From Salegentibacter echinorum (GTDB lineage: Bacteria; Bacteroidota; Bacteroidia; Flavobacteriales; Flavobacteriaceae), in contig NZ_FQVT01000002.1 in the NCBI RefSeq assembly GCF_900129445.1, forward strand, positions 372,001 through 436,000: 64,000 nucleotides of DNA. Reading direction: 5' to 3'. The position numbers and the translations under genes were made by a program. Of this stretch, positions 17,371 through 26,054 are shown piece after piece. The notes below the pieces were generated by a model. That model did no database searches. It was not told the DNA's origin and was given only the letters and a program-made list of their open reading frames with translations. Positions within the stretch are counted from its first letter, which is position 1, and each line of letters begins with the position of its first letter.

Positions 17371-19587
17371 ATGGAAGCTGTATCAGTATATAAGAAATTC
17401 TCCTATGTGAAAGATTTGTCTTTAGAGGAAATGATTTCAAAAATAAAAACGGGGGAATATAAAGAGCAAATTATTCAAATTAGAGAGTGTATGCAAAAGG
17501 GAGAGGAGGATAAAGCAGACCGTTTAAAGGCTGCTTTACCCGCCTTTACCGCCTCGGGTACTTTTGTGGGTAGACGAATTGCAAAAAACTTAAACCAATA
17601 TTCTGGTTATTTAATACTCGATTTAGACCATATAAATAAATCGGCTTATAAAGAAAAGTGGGATTTAGTATGCCTGGCACCTTATACCTATTTCGCCTTT
17701 CGAAGCCCGAGAGGGGAGGGTATTAAAATTCTTGTGCCTGTAAATTCAGGACCAGAAGTTCATAAAAAAGCCTTTGAACAGGTGGTTAAGTATTATGAGC
17801 AATGCTTGCAGTTGGAAATTGATACTTCTGGCAGTGATATTAATAGATTGTGTTATGTGTCTTATGATGAAGATTGTTTTTTAAAGGAAAATGGTGAAAT
17901 TTTTGAAGTAGAAATAACACCCGAAATAACTAAAAATTCCAATAAATCTATTCCGGAAAATATAGTACCTACCGGTAACTTAATAGAGGACTGTGTGGCA
18001 TTTACTGAAAACTGTATTTCCTATCAGGAAGGTAGTAGAAACAATTTTATTCATCAATTAGCCTGTAATACGAATCGAAGAGGCATTCCTGAACAGGAAC
18101 TATTAGAATTTTGCTTACAGAGCTATGATTTACCTCAACGCGAAATAAGCAATACAATAAATAGCGCTTATAAAAATAATACTGCAGACTTTGCAAAGTT
18201 TGCAAAGCTTGCAAGCCCTGCAGGAAATCAGGAAAAAGAAAACGAAGAAGAAAATCTTCTAAATATGCCTTATTTACCCGATGAGGTTTTTGATGATTTA
18301 CCTGAAATTTTAAAAGAAGGAGCCAGGGTATTTAAAGATCGCAGGGAAAGAGATGTTTTTCTAACTAGTGCTATCGCTATTTTAAGCGGATGTCTCCCTT
18401 GTATCTCGGGCACCTATGATGGTAAAGAACATTCGGCTAATTTGTTCTCTTTTGTAATAGCTCCAGCTGCTAGTGGAAAAGGTTCTATAACCTATGCAAA
18501 AGATTTAGCGCAACAGCATCATAAACGTTTGGTGGCAGAAAGTCAGGAAGCTTATCGCAATTATCAGATGGAAGAAAAAGAGTATAAACGAAAGTTAGCC
18601 GATAAAAAAATAGACACCGCCAATCTCGAACCACCGGTAGAACCACCATTTAAAGTTTTATACATACCGGCAAATAATAGTAGTGCAAGGGTTATTCAAC
18701 AACTTCACGAAAGTGAAAATAAGGGTATTTTTTGTGAAACCGAAGCCGATACAATGGGTAATGTCTTAAAACAGGATTGGGGCGGCTATTCCGATTTACT
18801 TAGAAAAGCCTTTCATCACGAATCTATTTCCTATAGCCGAAAAACCGATAAAGAATGGGTAGAAATTGAAGGTCCAAAATTATCTATTTGTTTGGCCGGT
18901 ACTCCAAGCCAGGTAAAAAGCCTTATCGCCACTGCCGAAGATGGTTTATTTAGTCGTTTTCTCTTTTACACGTTTAAAAATGAAATTAAATGGCGGGAAA
19001 TTGGGCCAACTTCAAATGGCGTTAATCTCACTACTCATTTTTCTGAATTAGGTAAACAGGTATTAGAATTAATAGATTTTCACGAAACCCAGGCCGATGT
19101 TACTTTTGAACTTACCGAAGTACAATGGGCTAAACTCAATGTTTTTGGAAGTAAAGGTTTAAATTACCTGGCTACGTTTATTAGTGAAGATCTTAGCAGT
19201 ACTTCAAAACGTTTAGGTTTAATTCTATACAGAATTGCGATGGTATTTACCGTATTAAGATATTACGAGAATGCAGAAGTAAGTTTAAACTATACCTGTG
19301 AAGATCGCGATTTTGATAATGCTTTAAAATTAGTTGAGGTTTACCAGGAACACGCGGTAACTATCTTTAAAAATCTACCCAAAGAAAGTGCTATTACGAA
19401 TACCGCAATGAAAAATTTCTATCTAAAATTACCGGTGAAATTTAAAAGAAAAGAAGCTATAAAACTTGCTGAGAAAATGGGTATAAAAGAAAGAACTGCA
19501 GATTATTACCTTTCTAAATTAACTAAAACCTGTTTCCTTAAGAAGGAAAAAGAAGGGGTATATGAGAAAGAAAGTCATAACATCTAA
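17371..19587 (+). CDS. BT4734-like/DUF3987 primase-helicase-like protein
   Basis: A 738-residue protein. The N terminus (about 1-180) matches the BT4734/VirE-N family, with the acidic pair in YLILDLDHI and the downstream GEGIKILVPV that belong to a primase-polymerase-like fold. The remainder (about 300-690) is DUF3987, with a P-loop-like APAASGKG near residue 365. Such proteins accompany tyrosine integrases in Bacteroidota mobile elements and probably serve element replication, like PrmN1 of NBU elements. It is the last gene of the integrase-proximal module; the following 181 bp are non-coding. Confidence 0.8.
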   Translation: MEAVSVYKKFSYVKDLSLEEMISKIKTGEYKEQIIQIRECMQKGEEDKADRLKAALPAFTASGTFVGRRIAKNLNQYSGYLILDLDHINKSAYKEKWDLVCLAPYTYFAFRSPRGEGIKILVPVNSGPEVHKKAFEQVVKYYEQCLQLEIDTSGSDINRLCYVSYDEDCFLKENGEIFEVEITPEITKNSNKSIPENIVPTGNLIEDCVAFTENCISYQEGSRNNFIHQLACNTNRRGIPEQELLEFCLQSYDLPQREISNTINSAYKNNTADFAKFAKLASPAGNQEKENEEENLLNMPYLPDEVFDDLPEILKEGARVFKDRRERDVFLTSAIAILSGCLPCISGTYDGKEHSANLFSFVIAPAASGKGSITYAKDLAQQHHKRLVAESQEAYRNYQMEEKEYKRKLADKKIDTANLEPPVEPPFKVLYIPANNSSARVIQQLHESENKGIFCETEADTMGNVLKQDWGGYSDLLRKAFHHESISYSRKTDKEWVEIEGPKLSICLAGTPSQVKSLIATAEDGLFSRFLFYTFKNEIKWREIGPTSNGVNLTTHFSELGKQVLELIDFHETQADVTFELTEVQWAKLNVFGSKGLNYLATFISEDLSSTSKRLGLILYRIAMVFTVLRYYENAEVSLNYTCEDRDFDNALKLVEVYQEHAVTIFKNLPKESAITNTAMKNFYLKLPVKFKRKEAIKLAEKMGIKERTADYYLSKLTKTCFLKKEKEGVYEKESHNI

Positions 19588-19768
19588 ATTCATTATTTTA
19601 AAAGTTTATTAAATTCTTATCTTGGCTTCCTACAGTAATCCCTACAATGCTGTTGATAAACCCCACAAATTTAGTGGTGTTTATGTAAACAAATGTGCTT
19701 TTACAATGGTAGAAATACTAATATTGAAATTTATTGGTATCAAATACTCCTAAAATAAAATACGACAC

Positions 19769-22474
19769 GTGAAATCAGCAGAGATAAAAAATAACGTTCA
19801 AGACCTCATTGATAACTTCTCAAAAGAAGAGTTTATTTTTGATTTATTAAGAGCCTATGGCATTTCAAAAACCTCTGTAACACGTTTGAAAAAGGGAGAT
19901 TACAATCTCTCTAAAGTGGATGGCGAAATACTTTACAAAAAGAAAATTTTCTTTAAAGTAGAAGCCACTGATAGACTGTTGAGTAGTATTGATTCGATTT
20001 CAAATAACGAGCAAATTTTAAAGCAGAAACCTAGGTTCGCTGTTCTTACCGACTATAAGCAATTAGTAGCCAGGGATCTAAAATTAGGCAAGAATCTGGA
20101 TATTAAATTAAAAGAATTATCCAATTACTTCGATTTCTTTTTGCCTTTGGCAGGCAGCGAAGTTTATAATGCTACCAACAATAATGAAGCCGATAGAAAT
20201 GCCTCGTATAAGATGGCAGAATTGTATGATCTATTGGTGGAAGAAAACCCCAATGTTTATAATTCAAAAGAAAGCGTTCACGAACTTAATATTTTTCTGT
20301 CCCGTCTCTTATTTTGCTTCTTTGCTGAAGATACCGATATCTTTGAACAAGACAGTATTTTTACGAATACCTTAGCACAACACACCACTGAAAATGGTAA
20401 AGACACCCATACGTTTTTAGATGAGTTATTTGACCGCTTAAATAGCGAAAGTGGAAAGGACTATCCTGCGTTTCTGGCAAAATTCCCTTATGTTAATGGT
20501 GGTTTATTTGGTCAAAAAATATACTCACCAAAATTTAATACTAAGACTAGAAAAATTTTAATTGATTTAGGTGATCTCAAATGGTCCGAGATCAACCCTG
20601 ATATTTTTGGGTCTATGATTCAGGCGGTAGTGGATAAAGATTACCGCAGCGATCTAGGGATGCACTACACTTCTGTAGAAAACATCAAAAAATTGATAAA
20701 ACCACTGTTTTTGGATGAACTCTATGAAGCCTACGAGAATGCCAGAACAGTTAAACAACTCAACGCGCTTATTCAACGAATCTCAAAAATAAAATTCTTT
20801 GACCCTGCCTGCGGTAGCGGAAATTTTTTAATTATTACCTACAAGGAAATCCGCTTGTTGGAAATTAAGATTCTACAAAAAATAACCGATTTAGAAACAA
20901 ACCCAAGTTTTAAATGGACCTCTATACAGCTGTCCCAATTTTACGGCATAGAAATAGACGACTTTGCCCACGAAATGGCAATTCTCTCGCTATGGCTGGC
21001 AGAACACCAAATGAATAAAGTGTTTGAAGAAATGCTTTTTGATTATGGGAAAACAAAACCCATTCTACCACTTAAAGAAGCGGGTCAAATACAACAAGGA
21101 AATGCCACCAGAAAAGATTGGAGTAAGATATGCCCTATTTCTAAAAAGGATGAAGTTTATATTATTGGAAATCCACCTTATTTAGGTTATAGCCGACAAG
21201 ATGAAAGTCAAAAAGAAGATATGAAAAATGTCTTCTCTCGCATCAATAATTATAAAAAGCTAGATTATATCGCTTGTTGGTTTTATAAAGCAACGAAGTA
21301 CATTGAAAATAGGTTTTCAAAATACGCTTACGTTACTACCAATTCAATCACGCAAGGTGAGCAAGTGGCTTTACTTTGGCCACTTATTTTAAACAAAGGA
21401 CAAGAAATTGAATTTGCTCATCAATCTTTCAAATGGACCAACAACGCCAAAGGAAATGCAGGTGTAGCTGTAGTAATTATTGGTATTAGAAATAATGATA
21501 CAACAGACAAATTCCTTTATAATCAAAACCTGAAGCAAAGTGTAAAAAATATCAGTCCTTATATAACTAACACTTCCAACGTTTACGTTTCGCCAAGAAC
21601 AAATCCTCTAAGCAATTTACCTTCAATGATTAAAGGGAGTTCACCAGGCGACAATGGCAATTTACTTTTAGACCAGGACGAGAAAAACGAAATAATTTCT
21701 AAGTATCCTGAAGCCGAAAAATTCATTAAAAAATACATTGGTGCATCTGAGTTTATAAAAGGCACAAGCAGGTATTGTATTCACATTACAGATGAGAATG
21801 TAAAGGAAGCTTACAAGGTTAAAGCACTTGAAGAACGCTTTGAAAAAGTTGAAATTTTTAGGCTAAACAGTAAAAAAGTAGCCACACAGAAAAAAGCTGA
21901 AACACCTCACTTTTTTGATGAAGATAAACATCAAAAAGGCGAATTTATTTTAGTTCCTCAAACAGGTTCAGAAAGGAGAAACTATGTTCCGATTGGATAT
22001 TTTGATGAATCGTATGTTCCTTCAAACGCAACAAGAGTTATTTACAAAGTTCAACCTTGGCTTTTCGGTGTAATATCTTCAAGAATGCATATTGTTTGGG
22101 TAAAAGCTGTTGCAGGGCGATTAAAAATGGATATGCAATATTCAAACACGCTTTGCTACAACACCTTCCCTTTTCCAGACATCACGACCAAGCAAAAGGA
22201 GAACTTGAATCAATACGTGTTTGATATTTTGGATGAGCGCGCCAAACACCCCAGCAAAACAATGGCACAATTGTACAATCCAAGTACAATGCCCAAAGGT
22301 TTGCTACAAGCCCATCAAGAATTAGATACCGCCATAGAGCAATGTTACCGTTTGCAACCTTTTAAAAACGATACTGAGCGTTTGGAGTATTTATTTAAAT
22401 TGTATGAAAAGATGGTAAAGGAAGATACGCTATTTTCTAAGCAAAAGAAAACGAGAAAAAAGAAAGTGAAATGA
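19769..22474 (+). CDS. MmeI-family N6-adenine DNA methyltransferase with a degenerate nuclease domain
   Basis: A 901-residue protein, GTG start, matching MmeI-type (type IIL) enzymes throughout: N-terminal nuclease-like domain, spacer (FLSRLLFCFFAEDT, FPYVNGGLFG, HYTSVENI), methyltransferase core with DPACGSGN (345-352, AdoMet) and NPPY (468-471, adenine catalysis), then a target-recognition region (YIGASEFIKG, GRLKMDMQYS, YNTFPFP). In MmeI the N-terminal PD-(D/E)xK motif contains E-x-K; at the matching place here I read FFKVEATD, which breaks it. The protein should therefore modify but probably not cut DNA. Two separate genes downstream encode a helicase and a nuclease, suggesting cleavage in trans. 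Confidence 0.9.
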   Translation: MKSAEIKNNVQDLIDNFSKEEFIFDLLRAYGISKTSVTRLKKGDYNLSKVDGEILYKKKIFFKVEATDRLLSSIDSISNNEQILKQKPRFAVLTDYKQLVARDLKLGKNLDIKLKELSNYFDFFLPLAGSEVYNATNNNEADRNASYKMAELYDLLVEENPNVYNSKESVHELNIFLSRLLFCFFAEDTDIFEQDSIFTNTLAQHTTENGKDTHTFLDELFDRLNSESGKDYPAFLAKFPYVNGGLFGQKIYSPKFNTKTRKILIDLGDLKWSEINPDIFGSMIQAVVDKDYRSDLGMHYTSVENIKKLIKPLFLDELYEAYENARTVKQLNALIQRISKIKFFDPACGSGNFLIITYKEIRLLEIKILQKITDLETNPSFKWTSIQLSQFYGIEIDDFAHEMAILSLWLAEHQMNKVFEEMLFDYGKTKPILPLKEAGQIQQGNATRKDWSKICPISKKDEVYIIGNPPYLGYSRQDESQKEDMKNVFSRINNYKKLDYIACWFYKATKYIENRFSKYAYVTTNSITQGEQVALLWPLILNKGQEIEFAHQSFKWTNNAKGNAGVAVVIIGIRNNDTTDKFLYNQNLKQSVKNISPYITNTSNVYVSPRTNPLSNLPSMIKGSSPGDNGNLLLDQDEKNEIISKYPEAEKFIKKYIGASEFIKGTSRYCIHITDENVKEAYKVKALEERFEKVEIFRLNSKKVATQKKAETPHFFDEDKHQKGEFILVPQTGSERRNYVPIGYFDESYVPSNATRVIYKVQPWLFGVISSRMHIVWVKAVAGRLKMDMQYSNTLCYNTFPFPDITTKQKENLNQYVFDILDERAKHPSKTMAQLYNPSTMPKGLLQAHQELDTAIEQCYRLQPFKNDTERLEYLFKLYEKMVKEDTLFSKQKKTRKKKVK

Positions 22475-22592
22475 TAAAGGTTTTACATTTTTTATGTTTC
22501 CAGATGAATATTGAGTTTTTCAAAAATGATGATGTAAAATAATTTTGATAAACTTTACATAAACTTAATTAAGAGTTTTAAAAAAAAATATA

Positions 22593-24566
22593 ATGCCAAA
22601 TTTAGTAGAAGTAAACTATAAGCAAACCGGTAAAAGTAAAAGTACTAATGCCTTTGGAATGCGGGAAATGCAACAAAAAGCTTACGAAGGCAGAACAGCA
22701 CAATATTTATTAATCAAAGCCCCACCAGCATCAGGTAAATCAAGGGCTTTAATGTTTATTGCTTTAGATAAACTGAAAAATCAGGGCATTAAAAAAGTGA
22801 TTGTTGCCGTTCCTGAAAGATCCATTGGTGCTTCTTTTGGAGAAACAGAACTTAAGAAATTTGGCTTTTTTGAAGACTGGATTCCTAATCCCAAATACAA
22901 TTTGTGTACACCGGGCGAAGAAAAAAGTAAAGTAAAAACATTTCAGAAATTTTTAGAATCTCAAGAACAAATTTTGGTTTGTACGCATTCCACATTACGC
23001 TCTGCTTTTGAAGGCCTGGATCCAAAAAAACTGGATGACTCATTAGTTGCTATTGATGAATTTCATCACGTTTCAGCTGAAGGTGACAATATATTAGGTC
23101 GGGTACTAAAAAGTATTATGGCAAATTCAAATGCTCATATAGTGGCTATGACAGGCTCTTATTTTAGAGGCGACAGTGTTCCAGTATTAATGCCGGAAGA
23201 TGAAGCAAAATTTACCAAGGTAACTTATACCTATTACCAGCAATTAAACGGCTATGATTATTTAAAATCTTTGGGTATAGGTTATCACTTTTACACGGGG
23301 AAATATTTTAAAAAGAATCCGGAAACCGGTATTTCTGCACTGGCAGAAATATTAAATGAAGACCAAAAGACCATTATTCATATCCCTAGTGTAAACTCTG
23401 CTGAATCTTCTAAAGAGAAATACGAAGAAGTAAACCATATCATTGATGTTTTGGGTGAGTTGGAATATCAGGATGAAACCACAGGCGTATTACATATTAA
23501 AAGCCATAAGACAGGCAAAATGTTGAAAGTTGCTGATTTGGTAAATGACAATCCAAAGTCAAGAGACAAAATAAGTGCCTTCCTGCGAACTGTAAAATCA
23601 GCAAGCGATATAGATATCATTATAGCTCTAGGTATGGCAAAAGAAGGTTTTGATTGGCCCTATTGTCAACACGCCTTAACCATCGGATACAGAGGTTCTT
23701 TAACTGAAATTATTCAAATTATTGGTAGAGCTACCCGAGATAGTAATAATAAAAGCCACGCACAGTTTACCAATCTTATTGCTGAACCGGATGCAGAGAG
23801 TGATGAGGTTAAATTATCGGTAAATAATATGCTTAAAGCTATTACGGCTTCTTTATTAATGGAGCAGGTTTTGGCACCAAACTTTAAATTTAAGCTCAAA
23901 AAAGACGATGATGAAGAGAATGATGAGGAAGATGAAGAAGATGATAACACGATTAAAATAAGAGGTTTTAAGTTGCCTACTTCACAAAGAGCTAAAGATA
24001 TTATTGATACAGATTTAAATGATTTAAAAGCTAAAATTCTTCAAGATCCTCAAATGCTCAAAGCTATGCCGGGTAATATCGAACCGGAAGTAATAAACAC
24101 TGTTTTAATTCCGAAAATTATTCGAGAGGTCTATCCAGACCTGGAAGATGAAGATGTTGAAGCAGTAAGACAGCACGTGGTCGTAGATTCAGTTATTAAG
24201 AATGGGACCATTGAAGAACAAGGTGATAAAAAATTTATTAGAATGGCTGGAAGCTTTGTGAATATAGATGATATTCATATAGATTTAATAGACCAGGTGA
24301 ATCCATTTCAAAAAGCATTTGAAATATTGTCCAAATCCGTAACGACACAGGTTTTAAAATTAATTGATGAACATATTCAATCGACTAAGATTGAAATGAC
24401 CGAAGAAGAAGCCATTTTACTTTGGCCTAAAATAAAAGAATGGGTTAAGAATAATAATGGTGAGCAGCCAAACATCCAGGCATTTGACCATAAAGAAAAA
24501 AGAATGGCGGAAGCATTAGTGTTTTTAAGGGAATTGAAACGTAAAAGAGCACTTGAAAATGGGTAA
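22593..24566 (+). CDS. DEAD/DEAH-box superfamily 2 helicase/translocase
   Basis: A 657-residue ATPase with Walker A APPASGKS (43-50), Walker B DEFH (155-158), an SAT-like MTGS motif, and motif VI QIIGRATR (375-382). An acidic linker (about 430-450, mostly Asp/Glu) separates the motor from a C-terminal domain without recognised family. It resembles motor subunits of restriction systems. It follows the methyltransferase by 118 bp, which contains TTTACAT repeats, and overlaps the nuclease gene by 8 bp, so helicase and nuclease are coupled while the methyltransferase may be expressed separately. Confidence 0.88.
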   Translation: MPNLVEVNYKQTGKSKSTNAFGMREMQQKAYEGRTAQYLLIKAPPASGKSRALMFIALDKLKNQGIKKVIVAVPERSIGASFGETELKKFGFFEDWIPNPKYNLCTPGEEKSKVKTFQKFLESQEQILVCTHSTLRSAFEGLDPKKLDDSLVAIDEFHHVSAEGDNILGRVLKSIMANSNAHIVAMTGSYFRGDSVPVLMPEDEAKFTKVTYTYYQQLNGYDYLKSLGIGYHFYTGKYFKKNPETGISALAEILNEDQKTIIHIPSVNSAESSKEKYEEVNHIIDVLGELEYQDETTGVLHIKSHKTGKMLKVADLVNDNPKSRDKISAFLRTVKSASDIDIIIALGMAKEGFDWPYCQHALTIGYRGSLTEIIQIIGRATRDSNNKSHAQFTNLIAEPDAESDEVKLSVNNMLKAITASLLMEQVLAPNFKFKLKKDDDEENDEEDEEDDNTIKIRGFKLPTSQRAKDIIDTDLNDLKAKILQDPQMLKAMPGNIEPEVINTVLIPKIIREVYPDLEDEDVEAVRQHVVVDSVIKNGTIEEQGDKKFIRMAGSFVNIDDIHIDLIDQVNPFQKAFEILSKSVTTQVLKLIDEHIQSTKIEMTEEEAILLWPKIKEWVKNNNGEQPNIQAFDHKEKRMAEALVFLRELKRKRALENG

Positions 24567-25770
24567 AAAGAAATTGACCATAGACGATATTTTTGATGAT
24601 GATGATTTTGGATTGTTAGATTCTAATGTCAAAACTTCAACTGTAAAAACAGATGAACAAAGATTAATAGAATCATTTGAAGAAATAAACATTTTTATAG
24701 ATAAGAATGGTAGGGAGCCGGGCAAATCCAGTATGTCGGAATATGGTTTACAGGCTAAACTAAAAAACTTCAGAGAGAATGAAGTCCAGAAAAAGATACT
24801 AAAACCATATGATAAACATAATTTATTAGGGTATGTAGAAATTGAAAAGAAATCAATCGATGATATTTTAAATGATGATGAGTTAGGTTTATTGGATGCA
24901 GAAAATGATTTAGATATTTTCAAATTTAATCACACCCCAAAAATAGAAGATAGGCAGGAAACAGATTTCGTGGCTCAAAGAAAACCAATTAAAGAAAAGG
25001 ACTTTGATAAATATGAAAAAATGTTTTTACAGGTTCATAGGGAAATAAAAGATGGAAAGCGTAAGATTAAACCATTTACCAACATTGAAAAGAATCTACA
25101 CGTTGGCGATTTTTATCTTATGAATGGAATTATGCTGTATTTAGAATCAGCTAACTTAAAAAAAGAAGAGTGGGAGCAGAAATCAGGTAATAGAATTAGA
25201 GTGGAAGGGCGTACTAGAACCGTTTTTGAAAATGGAACTTACAGCAATATGCTTTATCGATCTTTAGGTAAACAAATTCAAAAAGAAGGTAAATTAATTA
25301 CCAATACTAAAGATAAAATTGAAGAAGATTTGTTTGTGAATTCGGGATTGGTAAAAGAAGAAGATGTGCAGTCTGGTTGGATTTACGTTTTAAAAAGTAA
25401 GTCTTCCAGAAAAGAAATAGCCGGAATTCAAAATCTTTACAAGATTGGTTTTGCAAGTGAATCTGTAGATTTAAGAATAAAAAATGCAAAAAAAGAAGCT
25501 ACCTATTTGTATGCCGATGTTCAAAAATTTGCTACTTACAAAGTATATAATAGAAATGCCGATAAGTTAGAAGCTCTTTTACACCGGTTTTTCGCTAAGG
25601 CCTGCTTAGACATCGATTTATTTAATGACAAAGGACAAAGATTAAATCCTAGAGAATGGTTTGTAGTACCTTTTGAAGCCATAGAGCAAGCAATTCAATT
25701 AATTTTGAATGAGAATATTATCCACTATGAATATGACCCTTCCCAGGAGAAGGTTATATTAAAAGGTTAA
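24559..25770 (+). CDS. GIY-YIG nuclease (T5orf172/MUG113 type) with repeated acidic N-terminal motifs
   Basis: A 403-residue protein from the ATG at 24559, overlapping the helicase stop by 8 bp. The C-terminal domain (about 272-390) is a GIY-YIG nuclease: GWIYVLKS (Tyr276), YKIG (Tyr294), the catalytic Arg in DLRIKNA, Glu in LEALLHRFF and the late REWF. The N-terminal half is not recognised but holds two copies of a short acidic motif, TIDDIFDDDDFGLLD near residue 6 and SIDDILNDDELGLLD near residue 98, likely binding peptides. It probably supplies the DNA-cutting activity of the methyltransferase-helicase system. Confidence 0.85.
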   Translation: MGKKKLTIDDIFDDDDFGLLDSNVKTSTVKTDEQRLIESFEEINIFIDKNGREPGKSSMSEYGLQAKLKNFRENEVQKKILKPYDKHNLLGYVEIEKKSIDDILNDDELGLLDAENDLDIFKFNHTPKIEDRQETDFVAQRKPIKEKDFDKYEKMFLQVHREIKDGKRKIKPFTNIEKNLHVGDFYLMNGIMLYLESANLKKEEWEQKSGNRIRVEGRTRTVFENGTYSNMLYRSLGKQIQKEGKLITNTKDKIEEDLFVNSGLVKEEDVQSGWIYVLKSKSSRKEIAGIQNLYKIGFASESVDLRIKNAKKEATYLYADVQKFATYKVYNRNADKLEALLHRFFAKACLDIDLFNDKGQRLNPREWFVVPFEAIEQAIQLILNENIIHYEYDPSQEKVILKG

Positions 25771-25883
25771 AATAGAAATCGTATAAAAATAAACGTTTTC
25801 TAATTTTGCCATCGTGTTGAGGTTGCTTTAATCAAGTACCATTTTTCACTAAAATAGGAAAGAATTATACTCGAAGAAATTAT

Positions 25884-25944
25884 TATATTTGTCTGAAAAC
25901 GTGGTTACCCTGCCTCTTCGCAATGCACACTGGGTAACCCTTTT
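25884..25944 (+). promoter_or_regulatory. TAnnTTTG promoter box followed directly by a terminator-like hairpin
   Basis: TATATTTG at 25884-25891 fully matches the flavobacterial -7 box. Twelve bases later a perfect 8-bp stem GGTTACCC/GGGTAACC (25903-25910 and 25932-25939) with a 21-nt loop is followed by CTTTTT. This could be the terminator of the nuclease gene, or a very short transcript. No clear -33 TTG is seen. Confidence 0.45.
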
Positions 25945-26025
25945 TAATTAAAGTCATAATTAGTTAATTCTTTTGAGCTTTCCTTCATCGTTTATAAAAT
26001 GTAAACTATTCCTTAGCTGGTACCA

Positions 26026-26033
26026 TATATTTG
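26026..26033 (+). promoter_or_regulatory. Candidate promoter -7 box for the CoiA-like gene
   Basis: TATATTTG, an exact TAnnTTTG match, 21 bp before the start codon. It sits within a palindrome-like ACCATATATTTGGT, so an overlapping operator is possible. A -33 TTG at good spacing is not obvious. Confidence 0.4.
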
Positions 26034-26054
26034 GTATTCTAAAAAAGTTCAGCA

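Noticed and set aside
23714-23950. Serine-rich minus-strand frame within the helicase gene
   Set aside because: It is the complement of the Asp/Glu-rich linker and has low complexity.
19769-25770. DISARM or BREX system
   Set aside because: The partner genes of those systems (DUF1998 protein and PLD nuclease, or PglZ and BrxC) are absent.
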